This document shows positions 51,093 to 60,085 of a DNA stretch of 64,000 bases, piece by piece. Position 1 is the stretch's first letter; each line of letters begins with the position of its first letter. A program made the position numbers and the translations under genes. The DNA comes from Roseovarius salincola (GTDB lineage: Bacteria; Pseudomonadota; Alphaproteobacteria; Rhodobacterales; Rhodobacteraceae). Under the pieces are notes generated by a model. The model did not search any database. It was given only the letters and a program-made list of their open reading frames with translations, and was not told the origin of the DNA. The DNA lies in the NCBI RefSeq assembly GCF_026891095.1, contig NZ_JAPTNL010000002.1, forward strand, positions 1 to 64,000, given 5' to 3'.

Positions 51093-53435
51093 GTGAGCGG
51101 GGGCGGGGACATGAGCGTGCGCGGGGAATATGACAGCATGGAGTATGGCGACGCCCCGGAAAGCGCCGCCGAGGCGCTGGCATGGCTGGTCGATCAGGGC
51201 GACCGTTTCGGGCAGTTCATCAATGGCGCCTTCGGCGCACCGGGCGCGGGGTTCGACGCGGTGAACCCGGCCAGCGGCGAGGTTCTGGCGACATTGTCGG
51301 CGGCGACGCAGGACGATCTGAACAGCGCAGTAAGCGCCGCCGCGAAGGCGCAGCGCAAATGGGCAAGTATGCGCGGGGCCGGACGGGCAAGGCACCTGGA
51401 CGCGCTGGCACGGGTGTTCGCCAACAATGCGCGGCTCTGCGCGGTGATGGAGGTGCTGGATACCGGGCGGCCCATCGGTGCGGTGCGCGACGGTGATCTG
51501 GCGCAGGTGGAGCGGCAGTTTCAACATCACGCCAGCCTTGCGCGGTTGATCGACAGCGAATTGCCGGGGCGGGTGCCGCTGGGTGTCTGCGCGGTGATCC
51601 TGCCGTCGCGGATGCCGCTGGTGGTGCTGGCGCGAAAGCTGGGCCCGGCGCTGGCGGCGGGCAACAGCGTCATCGTGAAGCCATCGCAATGGGCATCGCT
51701 GAGCGCGCTGCTGTTCGCCGATCTTTGCCGGCAGGCAGGAATGCCGAAAGGCGTGGTCAATATTCTGACCGGCGATGCCGCATTGGGCGAGCGCCTCGCC
51801 TGCCAAGAGGCGATCGACATGGTCGGCTTTGCCGGGTCGCTTGCGGCGGGGCGCGCGCTTCGCCGCGCGACGGCGGGAACAGGCAAGGCCCTGTTGCTGG
51901 AGATGGACGCCGCCGAGAGTTTCGTGGTCTTCGAAGATGCCGATCTGGATTCGGCGGTCGAGGCGCTGGCGCAGCGCTATGACAACCCGCATCGCCTGCT
52001 GGTGCAGGAGAGCGTGGCGGAGCGGTTTCACCAAAAGCTACGCAACCGTATGGAACAGCTGAGGGTCGGCGAGCCGCTGGATCGTTGCACCGATATCGGT
52101 GCGATGGCCAACCCGGCAGGACGCGGGCGGATGGCCGATCTGATCGCCCGAGCGGGGGGCGATCTGTTCGTGCCGGTGCGGCCCTCGCCCGGTGGGCAGT
52201 ATCATCGCCCTGCCCTGATCAGCGGGCTGGCGCCCGCCGATCCGGCGATGCATCTTGACATACGCGGTCCCGTCGCGGTGCAGATGAGCTTCAGAACGCC
52301 GCAGGAGGCGCTGCAACTGGGCAACAACACGGGCCATGCGGGCGCGGTCTCGCTTTGGTCGGAGACGCTGTCGCTGGTGCTGGATCTGGCGCCGCGGCTG
52401 GCGGCGGGCGTCGTCTGGATCAACGCGACGGGGCTGACGGACGCCGCCGCGCCGCATGGCGGGCTGCGCGAAGCGGGGTTCGGGCGCGGCGGGGGATGGG
52501 ATGGGCTGGTGCACTATACGGCTGCGAATGGAAAACCCAGACCCCTGCCCCGGAGCGAGCCCTTTGCCAGCGCCAATGGCACGCATGCCAGCGAGCACGC
52601 GCCCGAGGTCAGCGATGCGACGCTGTTCATTGCAGGGCGGCAGGTGCGCCCCGGCGGCTATTGCCGCAATGTGCACGACAAGGCGGGGCGGATATTGGGA
52701 CAGGTGGCGCTGGCCGGGGCAAGCGATGTCGGCGCGGCGGTCGGCGCGGCGCATAACGCAGCGGACTGGAGCCGCAGGAGCGGGCGCGACCGGGCGCGGG
52801 TTCTTTTGGCCATGAGCCATGCTCTGGCTGCGCGGAAAGATGATTTATCAAGCATTATCAATAATCTGACAGGCGGTCGAAGCGGCGAGAAAGAGATCGC
52901 AACGGCGATCGAACGGCTGTTCACTTATGCCGCGAAGGCCGACACGATCGCGGCCCGCGCGCCCGGCGTGCAGATGCACGGGCTGACCGTGGCCGAACGC
53001 GCGCCCGTCGGTGTGATCGGCGCGATCTGCCCGGACGAGGCGCCGCTGCTGGGGCTGGTCTCGGTGCTGGCACCGATCCTTGCGATGGGCAACCGGGCGG
53101 TTCTGCTGGCATCCGAAGCCTATCCGCTGCTGGCGCCCGAACTGGCGCTGATCTTTGAATGCCTGCAGATGCCGCCCGGCGCGGTCAACCTGCTGACCGG
53201 GTGTCACGCGGACCTGGCCCCGGCGATGGCGCGGCATATGGAGATCGATGCGCTGTGGTGTTTTTCATCGAGCGATCTGTCGGCAATGATCGAGCGCGAG
53301 AGCGCCGAGGCGATGAAGCGGACCTGGGTGAATGACGGTCATGCGCGCGACTGGTTCGGCGCGCAAGGCGAGGACCCGGAGTTTCTGGACAAGGCGACGA
53401 TGATCAGGACGATTTGGCTGCCCGCCGGAATCTGA
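51093..53435 (+). CDS. ALDH16-like double aldehyde-dehydrogenase-domain protein lacking catalytic Cys
   Basis: A 780-aa (GTG 51093) or 774-aa (ATG 51111) protein with a nearly full ALDH domain (about 35-490) and a second truncated ALDH-like domain (about 510-780), the architecture of ALDH16. In active ALDHs about 23 residues separate EDADLD and LLVQES and include the catalytic Cys. Here the interval is about 15 residues (SAVEALAQRYDNPHR) with no cysteine, and the preceding ELGG reads EMDA. The second domain also lacks a catalytic site. It is probably a pseudoenzyme or structural partner of DeoC, whose product is acetaldehyde. Confidence 0.85.
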   Translation: MSGGGDMSVRGEYDSMEYGDAPESAAEALAWLVDQGDRFGQFINGAFGAPGAGFDAVNPASGEVLATLSAATQDDLNSAVSAAAKAQRKWASMRGAGRARHLDALARVFANNARLCAVMEVLDTGRPIGAVRDGDLAQVERQFQHHASLARLIDSELPGRVPLGVCAVILPSRMPLVVLARKLGPALAAGNSVIVKPSQWASLSALLFADLCRQAGMPKGVVNILTGDAALGERLACQEAIDMVGFAGSLAAGRALRRATAGTGKALLLEMDAAESFVVFEDADLDSAVEALAQRYDNPHRLLVQESVAERFHQKLRNRMEQLRVGEPLDRCTDIGAMANPAGRGRMADLIARAGGDLFVPVRPSPGGQYHRPALISGLAPADPAMHLDIRGPVAVQMSFRTPQEALQLGNNTGHAGAVSLWSETLSLVLDLAPRLAAGVVWINATGLTDAAAPHGGLREAGFGRGGGWDGLVHYTAANGKPRPLPRSEPFASANGTHASEHAPEVSDATLFIAGRQVRPGGYCRNVHDKAGRILGQVALAGASDVGAAVGAAHNAADWSRRSGRDRARVLLAMSHALAARKDDLSSIINNLTGGRSGEKEIATAIERLFTYAAKADTIAARAPGVQMHGLTVAERAPVGVIGAICPDEAPLLGLVSVLAPILAMGNRAVLLASEAYPLLAPELALIFECLQMPPGAVNLLTGCHADLAPAMARHMEIDALWCFSSSDLSAMIERESAEAMKRTWVNDGHARDWFGAQGEDPEFLDKATMIRTIWLPAGI

Positions 53436-53447
53436 GCCGGATGTGAC

Positions 53448-53482
53448 GACGCCCGGCGCGGCGCAGGGCCGGGCCGGGCGTC
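53448..53482. terminator. Strong GC hairpin between convergent genes
   Basis: GACGCCCGGC (53448-53457) pairs with GCCGGGCGTC (53473-53482), a perfect ten-base stem of about 35 bases overall, 13 bases past the ALDH16-like stop and 21 bases before the end of the convergent acidic-protein gene. No T run follows, so Rho-independence is uncertain; termination or mRNA-end stability for either gene is plausible. Confidence 0.5.
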
Positions 53483-53502
53483 TGAAGGAATGGTCCCTCC
53501 GC

Positions 53503-56022
53503 TCAGCCTGCGCTGCGATTGCCGCCTGCGGCGCCCCGATACTCGGTTTCATCGGTCACGCTGAAGCGACCGCCCTTGAGCTTTTGCAGCTTGCCGTCGC
53601 GCAGGAGCTTGCCGAAGCTGCGCAAGCCATCCTCACGCGAGAAACCGGCATCCGACACTTCGCGCAGCTTGCCCATCAGCATCGGGCGCGAGAATTGCGG
53701 GCGGCCTTCGACATCGGCAAGATAGGCGGCGGCGGCCTCGAGCAGATCGGGCAGTTCCGTGGCGCCCATTTCGGCTGCAAAATCGGCAAAGCCACTGTCC
53801 ACGGTGGCCGGATCGGCCTGTAATTCGGCGGTCGAGATCCGGCGCGGGCGGATCGGTTCGCGCGCGGTTTCGACATCGACGCGCTGTTCGGCCACCAGCT
53901 TGAGCGGCGCTGAGCGGGTTTCCTCGGGCCGGGGCGAGCGGGTATGCTCGCGCGTGGCACCGGCACGGGGGCGACGCGGGCGCACCACATCCGCCAGGTC
54001 CGAGCGATAGGGCGTGTCGTCCTTGCCGGGATCATGTTCGACGCCGGCTTTCTTGTCGGCGCGGGTGGCGGCCACGGCGGCGCGCAGGTGCTGGATCACG
54101 CTGCGGCGGTGATTCGCTTCGGGCGCGTCGCGCTGGCTGTCGGTTTCGGCGAAGATGCGGTTCACATCCGCATGGGGTTCGTCTTCGTCCAGCGTGCCAA
54201 GGGCAGGCTCGGGTCGGGCGGGTTGATCCTCGTCGGTTTCCGCAGCCTCGGCCCAGTCGTCATCCAGCGTGGATTCAGCGCCGTCGTCGGCCTCGTCCGT
54301 ATCATCATCCGTATGATCGGCGGCGAGACGGTCCTGTTGGGCGGGCGCGTCATCGTGCATCTCGGCCTCGAGCGCGGCGAGTTCGCGCTGAAGATCGGCC
54401 TCTTCCTCGGGGCTGAGGAGGGAGGTGGGTTCGTCCTGGTTCTGGTCGTCCTCGTCATCCGCTTGCGCGGCGGTGTCGCCGGCGAGTTCCTCTTCGAACT
54501 GCTGCGCGGCCAGCGTGGCTTCGAGTTCGCTGCGCTTGATGGCGACGACACGGGCGCGCAGGGGTTCCTGCGCCTGATCTGTGTCGTCTTCGGCGGCGGG
54601 TGCGGCCTCGGGTGCGGCGTCGTCGGATCCGGTGTTTTGCGACCCGGCGGACTCTTCTGGCGGTTCGGATCGGACCGCTTGCGCATCGGAGGTTTCCGGC
54701 GCTTGAGGCGTGGCGGTTTCTTCGGCGGCTTCGGGCGCGTCGCCGGCGGTGTCGGAAGCGTTCTTGGCCGCGTCCGCAGGCAGGGAATCTGCCAGAAGCT
54801 GCGCCAGCGTGTCATGAGCCAGATCGACCTGATCAGCGGGTGCGCGTTCGCTGGGCGCGGGCTGAATTTCCTGTTCTGTTTCAAGGGTGTCGCCGGTATC
54901 GGCGGGCGCCTGGCCAACGGTGTCGCGATCCGCGTCAAAGCGCGAGAGGATCGAATCGAGATCGTCGTCCTCGTCCTGCTCGAGCGGCGTGGCGCGCGCG
55001 AGTTCGGCGGCGTCGTCGGCTTCGAGGGCGGCATCGAGATCGGCGGCGGTATCGTCGAGGAAATCGCCTGCGCTGTCGTCTTCGGCGTGCTCGTCCTCGG
55101 TGAATTCGTCACCGCCATAGCCGCGCTCGGACTGCATCACGACCGAGCGGATACGGCGCAGCTTGGCGGCGACGCTGTCGTCCTCGGGCACGGATTCAGC
55201 CGCAGTTTCGGCGGCGGGTTCCGCAGGGGATTCCGCGACGGGTTCCGCTGTTTGGCCGAGAACCTCTTCGCTGGACTCTTCGGTGACGGCGGGATGCGCG
55301 GCTTCGGCTGCCTCGGCGGATGTTTCGGCGTCATCTGCGGATTCGGCCACAGGGGAGTCGGCGGCATCCGTGGCCGCACTCTCTTGCTCCGGCTCGGGTT
55401 CGGGTTCGGTTTCGGGCTCAGGTGTTTCGGCGGTCGTGACCTCGGTCTCGGTGGCGTCGGCAAGCTCCGCCTCGGGTTCGGCCACCGGTTCCGCTGCGGC
55501 CTCGGGTTCAGGCGCCGGTTCGGGCGCGTCCTCTGACGGGGTCGCGGATTCAGGTGCCTCGGTCTCGGCGGGCTCGGGTGCGACGGGCTCGGTCTCGGCG
55601 GGCTCGGGGGCTTCCGCCTCCGGCGCGGGTGCCGTTTCGGGCGCGGCCCCGGGCTTGGGTGCGTCCTGAGCCCCGGGTTCGGGTGCGGGCTGCTCGGGGG
55701 CCGGTTCGCCTGCGGTTTCGGGCGCGGGCTGCGGCTGAGGTGGGGTCAGACCGGAGAGCGCTGCGGAATCCGCGGCGCGCAGAACGATCCCGCCGTCGCG
55801 CTGATGCGCCTCGACGCGGCGCGAGACTTCGCGCTCGGCGATCCGGGCGAGCATCTCGGCGTCCGGCGTCGGCGGTTCGGCACCGAAGTACCGGTCATCC
55901 GCCGCGAGGTCGCGAAAATACTCGGCGATCGCTTTCATCGTGTCGAAGGAATCATCGAATCCTTCGAGTGTGCACGAGAATGTCCCGTACGAAACTGTGA
56001 GAATTTTACTTCCACTAACCAT
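53503..56022 (-). CDS. Large acidic Ala/Glu/Pro-rich protein with conserved ends
   Basis: An 839-aa protein with three zones. Residues 1-75 form a compact domain (SKILTVSYGTFSCTLEGFDDSF... EYFRDLAADDRYFG). Residues about 90-720 are low-complexity, dominated by Glu, Ala, Pro, Asp and Thr with a very negative charge. Residues about 750-835 form a second compact domain (LPDLLEAAAAYLADVEGR... FGKLLRDGKLQKLKGGRFSV) resembling a winged helix. From memory, similar ends occur in Rhodobacteraceae under hypothetical or CheA-like names, but no CheA domain is visible. Function is unknown; a scaffold role is possible. Confidence 0.75.
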   Translation of the reverse strand: MVSGSKILTVSYGTFSCTLEGFDDSFDTMKAIAEYFRDLAADDRYFGAEPPTPDAEMLARIAEREVSRRVEAHQRDGGIVLRAADSAALSGLTPPQPQPAPETAGEPAPEQPAPEPGAQDAPKPGAAPETAPAPEAEAPEPAETEPVAPEPAETEAPESATPSEDAPEPAPEPEAAAEPVAEPEAELADATETEVTTAETPEPETEPEPEPEQESAATDAADSPVAESADDAETSAEAAEAAHPAVTEESSEEVLGQTAEPVAESPAEPAAETAAESVPEDDSVAAKLRRIRSVVMQSERGYGGDEFTEDEHAEDDSAGDFLDDTAADLDAALEADDAAELARATPLEQDEDDDLDSILSRFDADRDTVGQAPADTGDTLETEQEIQPAPSERAPADQVDLAHDTLAQLLADSLPADAAKNASDTAGDAPEAAEETATPQAPETSDAQAVRSEPPEESAGSQNTGSDDAAPEAAPAAEDDTDQAQEPLRARVVAIKRSELEATLAAQQFEEELAGDTAAQADDEDDQNQDEPTSLLSPEEEADLQRELAALEAEMHDDAPAQQDRLAADHTDDDTDEADDGAESTLDDDWAEAAETDEDQPARPEPALGTLDEDEPHADVNRIFAETDSQRDAPEANHRRSVIQHLRAAVAATRADKKAGVEHDPGKDDTPYRSDLADVVRPRRPRAGATREHTRSPRPEETRSAPLKLVAEQRVDVETAREPIRPRRISTAELQADPATVDSGFADFAAEMGATELPDLLEAAAAYLADVEGRPQFSRPMLMGKLREVSDAGFSREDGLRSFGKLLRDGKLQKLKGGRFSVTDETEYRGAAGGNRSAG

Positions 56023-56170
56023 TTGAATGCTCGCTCTTCTTGACCTGCGACATTCGTCTTTACCATCCTTGCCAAGACCAAAGGCGCCCGATTCTTGGAA
56101 CTTTACCGTATCATTTCGTGGTGAGAATGTGATCAGCTTCCTAAATAGTGGCTAATCAGGAAAATGTCAG

Positions 56171-56845
56171 ATGATTGTTGAGGCGGCAGAGCCAATTACC
56201 CTGATTGGGGGCGCAGATATAGATAAATTCCTGCTCAAGCGGGCGCGTGCGCTGGGGCCGCGGGTGGTTGCGGCGGATGGCGGTGCGGATGCGGCGCTGG
56301 CGCTCGGGGTGGTTCCCGAGGCGGTGATCGGCGATTTCGATTCGCTGAGCGCGGCGGGGCGTGCGCAGTTTCCCCCCGAGGCGCTGCATCCGATCGCCGA
56401 TCAGGACAGCACTGATTTCGACAAGTGTCTCGGCAATATCGCCGCCCCGCTGGTGGTGGGAATCGGGTTTTCGGGGGCGCGGCTGGATCACCAGCTTGCC
56501 GCTTACAACACGCTGGTGCGCCACCCGCACCGGCGCTGCATCCTGCTGGGCAGCGAGGAGCTGGTGTTCCTCGCGCCGCCGGAATTGGCGATCGACCTGC
56601 CCGAGGGCTGCGAGGTGTCGCTATTTCCGCTGGGGGCGGTCGAGGGGCTGTCGGAGGGACTGCTGTTTTCCATAGCGGGGCTGAACTTCGCGCCCGACGG
56701 GAGGGTGGGCACGTCGAACCACGCGACGGGGCCGGTGCAATTGTCGCTGACGGCGCCCAAGATGCTGGTCATCCTGCCCGAGGCGATGCTGGAAGTGGCG
56801 GCAAGCGCGCTTCTGAAGGCGCGCGCCGTCTGGCCCGAAGGTTAG
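56171..56845 (+). CDS. thiN: Thiamine diphosphokinase
   Basis: A 224-aa thiamine pyrophosphokinase that converts thiamine and ATP to thiamine diphosphate. Motifs: VVAADGGADAAL, AVIGDFDSL (nucleotide and Mg2+ binding), DQDSTDFDKCL, GARLDHQLA, and the C-terminal GTSNHATG for thiamine. It is divergent from the acidic-protein gene and convergent with sdaA. A weak inverted repeat at 56130-56158 lies just before it. Confidence 0.93.
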   Translation: MIVEAAEPITLIGGADIDKFLLKRARALGPRVVAADGGADAALALGVVPEAVIGDFDSLSAAGRAQFPPEALHPIADQDSTDFDKCLGNIAAPLVVGIGFSGARLDHQLAAYNTLVRHPHRRCILLGSEELVFLAPPELAIDLPEGCEVSLFPLGAVEGLSEGLLFSIAGLNFAPDGRVGTSNHATGPVQLSLTAPKMLVILPEAMLEVAASALLKARAVWPEG

Positions 56846-56858
56846 GCAGCCGGGATCT

Positions 56859-58232
56859 TCAGCAGTTGGGCACGTTCACGGCAAGGCCGCCGAGGGATGT
56901 TTCCTTGTATTTCTCGCTCATGTCCTCGCCGGTCTGGCGCATGGTTTCGATACAGGCATCGAGCGGAACAAGGTGGGTGCCGTCGCCGCGCAGGGCGAGG
57001 CTGGCGGCGCTGACCGCCTTGATCGCGCCAAGGCCGTTGCGTTCGATGCAGGGCACCTGCACCAGCCCCTTCACAGGGTCGCAGGTCATGCCAAGGTGAT
57101 GCTCCAGCGCGATTTCGGCGGCGTTCTCGATCTGGGCGGGGGTGCCGCCCAGCACGGCGGCCAGCCCGGCGGCGCCCATGGCGGCGGCGCTACCCACTTC
57201 GGCCTGGCACCCCGCTTCGGCGCCCGAGATCGAGGCGTTGTATTTCACCAGCCCGCCGATGGCGGCGGCGGTGAGCAGAAAATCCTCGATCTGGGATTCG
57301 GAGGCGCCGGGGACATGTTCGAGCCAGTACTTGATGACGGCGGGCACCACGCCCGCCGCGCCATTGGTGGGCGCGGTCACGACCTGCCCGCCGGCGGCGT
57401 TTTCCTCGTTCACGGCCATCGCGTAGAGGCTGATCCAGTCGTTGATCTTGTGGGGTGCCTGTAGGTTGGTGCCGCGCTCGGCCAGCAGGGCATCGCGGAT
57501 TCCCTTGGCGCGGCGGCGCACGCGCAGTCCGCCGGGCAGTTCGCCTTCGGCCTCGATGCCGCGTTCTATGCAGTCATCCATAACCTTCCAGATCCGCGCC
57601 ACGCCCGAGCGAAGGTTTTCAGGGCCGCCGCGCGAAATCTCGTTGGCCTTCTTCATCTGGGCGACACTCTTGCCCGAGTGTTCGGCCATTTCCAGCATCT
57701 CGGCGGCGGACTTGAAGGGATAGGGGACCGGCTCGCCTTCGTCGGTGTTGCGGCCCTGGGCCAGTTCGGCCTCGGTCATGACGAAACCACCGCCGATGGA
57801 ATAATAGGTTTCCTGAAGGATCACGTCGCCTTGCGCGTCGGTGGCCATCAGGATCATGCCATTGGCATGGCCCGGCAGGTTGGGGCCGAAATCGAAGATC
57901 AGGTCATCCTTGGGGTGAAAGGCCAGTTCCGGCAGGCCGGGCGGGCGCAGGGTGTGGGTTTCACGGATCTGTTCGAGCGTCGCCTCGGCGGTGTCGTGCT
58001 CGTAATCCTCGGGGCGAAAACCGGCGAGACCCAGGATGGTGGCGCGGTCGGTGGCGTGGCCGATGCCGGTGAAGGCAAGGCTGCCATGCAACGAGCCGCG
58101 CAGGCCGTGGGGTTCGAACGGCGCGGCGCGCATCTTGTCCAGAAATCGCGCGGCGGCCACCATCGGCCCCATCGTATGCGACGAGGACGGGCCGACGCCG
58201 ATCTTGAACATGTCGAAGACGGACAGAAACAT
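56859..58232 (-). CDS. sdaA: L-serine ammonia-lyase (iron-sulfur type)
   Basis: A 457-aa single-chain 4Fe-4S serine dehydratase producing pyruvate and ammonia. The N-terminus [27 protein letters not shown] is the family signature. Cysteines for the cluster are in [16 protein letters not shown] and [17 protein letters not shown]. Start ATG 58232 is fixed by that N-terminus. It ends 13 bases from the convergent thiN stop. Confidence 0.95.
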   Translation of the reverse strand: MFLSVFDMFKIGVGPSSSHTMGPMVAAARFLDKMRAAPFEPHGLRGSLHGSLAFTGIGHATDRATILGLAGFRPEDYEHDTAEATLEQIRETHTLRPPGLPELAFHPKDDLIFDFGPNLPGHANGMILMATDAQGDVILQETYYSIGGGFVMTEAELAQGRNTDEGEPVPYPFKSAAEMLEMAEHSGKSVAQMKKANEISRGGPENLRSGVARIWKVMDDCIERGIEAEGELPGGLRVRRRAKGIRDALLAERGTNLQAPHKINDWISLYAMAVNEENAAGGQVVTAPTNGAAGVVPAVIKYWLEHVPGASESQIEDFLLTAAAIGGLVKYNASISGAEAGCQAEVGSAAAMGAAGLAAVLGGTPAQIENAAEIALEHHLGMTCDPVKGLVQVPCIERNGLGAIKAVSAASLALRGDGTHLVPLDACIETMRQTGEDMSEKYKETSLGGLAVNVPNC

Positions 58233-58391
58233 GCAATCTTTCCCGTTCTGGCCCGATGGCAACACGGGCTTTTCTATCTCTATGACGCGCCGGGGCGCGA
58301 TGTGGCGGCGCAAAAGCGACCGAGTCGTCGAAATCCGCGCCAGTCTTGTCAATCTCGGGGTTGCGGGACCGGGTTTCAACAACTGTGTGAG

Positions 58392-59096
58392 TCAGAGCGC
58401 GCTGCCTTCGGGCGGATCGCAGGGCCGTGGCGCGGTGAGCGGCGTGGGGCCAAGCCCTTCGGCGCAGATCGCGGCGGCGATGCTGGGGCGGGTTTCAAGG
58501 GCGGCGGCCATGGCCCGCAGATGTGGCCAGCGCGCCAGGGAAAACCAGCCGGTCGCGCCCTGCGGATAAAGCGCCATCCAGCGCAGCATCGGGCCGAGGT
58601 AAAGGCCAAGGATCGTGGGGGCGGTACCGCTGAACAGCGAAGGCGACGTGGTGGCGGCTGATTCGACTGTATCGAGGTGGCGGGCGATCTCGCCCTGCAT
58701 ATGGCTGCGCAGGCGCGCGCATTCCGCAGGGCCGGGGCCGGTATAACGATCCGGGTAAAAGGTTATCCGAAGGGCCGGGTGCAGCGTGTTCGCAAGAAAG
58801 AACAGCCATTTGAGCATCGCGCCCCGGTCGGGCGCGTCGGGTGCGGGCGCCAGCGCGCCATGGCGGTCGGCCAGCCAGAGCAGGATCGCGCCGGTCTCGA
58901 ACAGCGGGCCGTCGGGGGTTTCGAGCGCCGGAATCAGTCCGGCGGGGTTGATCGCAAGGTAAGCGGGCGCGGATTGCCCCCGCGCCGCGCGGTCCACCAG
59001 AATGGCGTGATAAGGCTGGCGCAGTTCCTCGAGCGCGAGGCGGACCACCAGAGAGGCGTTATCGGGCGCGTAATGCAGGCGGTAGGATTCGGTCAT
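58392..59096 (-). CDS. Glutathione S-transferase family protein
   Basis: A 234-aa protein with an N-terminal thioredoxin-like GST domain (about 1-80, YRLHYAPDNASLVVRLALEELRQPY; NPAGLIPALETPDGPLFETGAIL is the glutathione-binding stretch) and a helical C-terminal domain. Substrate is unknown. It is divergent from rpiA across a region with a large inverted repeat. A start two codons upstream (59102) is also possible. Confidence 0.9.
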   Translation of the reverse strand: MTESYRLHYAPDNASLVVRLALEELRQPYHAILVDRAARGQSAPAYLAINPAGLIPALETPDGPLFETGAILLWLADRHGALAPAPDAPDRGAMLKWLFFLANTLHPALRITFYPDRYTGPGPAECARLRSHMQGEIARHLDTVESAATTSPSLFSGTAPTILGLYLGPMLRWMALYPQGATGWFSLARWPHLRAMAAALETRPSIAAAICAEGLGPTPLTAPRPCDPPEGSAL

Positions 59097-59161
59097 GAGC
59101 ATGGTGTCAGCCTAGCGGCGCGGGCGCACCGCGCCAGCCTGAAAGCGACGGCCCGGCCGCC

Positions 59162-59216
59162 GCGCGAGGCATCGGGCGCGCGGGTTTGTCACAAACCCGC
59201 CGATGCCCCCTCGCGC
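59162..59216. promoter_or_regulatory. Large segmented inverted repeat between GST gene and rpiA
   Basis: Three nested arms pair: GCGCGAGG (59162-59169) with CCTCGCGC (59209-59216), GCATCGG (59169-59175) with CCGATGC (59200-59206), and CGGGTTTGT (59181-59189) with ACAAACCCG (59191-59199). The middle is a perfect nine-base palindrome around one C. A five-base GCGCG bulge sits on one side. Such a structure could be a regulator site or a cruciform/mRNA hairpin. It lies 55 bases before rpiA. Confidence 0.55.
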
Positions 59217-59270
59217 ATGGCGTTCAACTTGCCTATAACCCTCCCCGAAACGTCACGGGGAGTCGCTGCC

Positions 59271-60059
59271 ATGACCGGAGAATTGTCGCCCATCGACAAG
59301 GCCAAATTCGTCGCCGCCAAGCGGTCGGTGGATTATGTCGAGGACGGGATGCGCGTGGGGCTGGGCACCGGATCGACCGCCGCGTGGATGGTGCGCTGCC
59401 TCGGCGAGCTGGTGCGCGATGACGGGCTGAAGATCAAGGGCGTGCCCACATCCACCCGCACCGCCGAACTGGCGCGCGAGGTCGGCATCGAGGTGATCAG
59501 CCTTGACGAGGCCAAGTGGCTGGATCTGACCATCGACGGCGCGGATGAGTTCGACGCGAACCTGAACCTGATCAAGGGGGGCGGCGGGGCGCTGTTGCAG
59601 GAAAAGATCGTCGCCACCGCCAGCGACCAGATGATCGTGATCGCCGATGTCGGCAAGGAGGTCGAGACGCTGGGCGCGTTTCCGCTGCCGATCGAGGTCA
59701 TTCCGTTCGGCTGGGAGACCACCAAATCGCTGGTCGAGGAGATGCTGATCTCGATGGATGTGCTGGGGCGCGACGCGACGCTGCGGATGAACGGGGACCG
59801 GCCCTTCGTGACCGATGAGGGGAATTACATCCTGGACCTGCATCTGGGGCGGATCGGCAAGGCGAACCAGTTGGCGATGGTGCTGAACCAGATGCCGGGC
59901 GTGGTGGAAAACGGGCTGTTCATAGATATCTGCGACGTGGTGATCGTGGGCTATGGCGATGGCCGCGTCGAGACCCGCGACATCAACGAGGGCACGGTCG
60001 AGGAAGACCGGCTCGATTTCCTGGAATCCGAGAACCTGTTCACCGATCTGCAGGATTGA
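59271..60059 (+). CDS. rpiA: Ribose-5-phosphate isomerase A
   Basis: A 262-aa enzyme that interconverts ribose-5-phosphate and ribulose-5-phosphate in the pentose-phosphate and Calvin pathways. Visible motifs are GLGTGSTAAWMV, TSTRTAELA, DLTIDGADEFDANLNLIKGGGGALLQEK and the C-terminal FIDICDVVIVGYGDGRVETRDI. ATG 59271 has a GGGGAG ribosome site. It precedes glutathione reductase in the same direction, linked by 26 bases. Confidence 0.95.
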   Translation: MTGELSPIDKAKFVAAKRSVDYVEDGMRVGLGTGSTAAWMVRCLGELVRDDGLKIKGVPTSTRTAELAREVGIEVISLDEAKWLDLTIDGADEFDANLNLIKGGGGALLQEKIVATASDQMIVIADVGKEVETLGAFPLPIEVIPFGWETTKSLVEEMLISMDVLGRDATLRMNGDRPFVTDEGNYILDLHLGRIGKANQLAMVLNQMPGVVENGLFIDICDVVIVGYGDGRVETRDINEGTVEEDRLDFLESENLFTDLQD

Positions 60060-60085
60060 GCGGGCACAAGTCAGAGGGCAAGGCA

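Noticed and set aside
53944-55536. 530-codon plus-strand open frame opposite the acidic protein
   Set aside because: It is a Gly/Phe/Arg-rich shadow produced by the biased Glu/Ala/Pro codons of the minus-strand gene.
56130-56158. Possible riboswitch or operator before thiN
   Set aside because: TGATCAGC and GCTAATCA pair at seven of eight positions, but the conserved thi-box core of a TPP riboswitch is absent and the thiN leader is too short.
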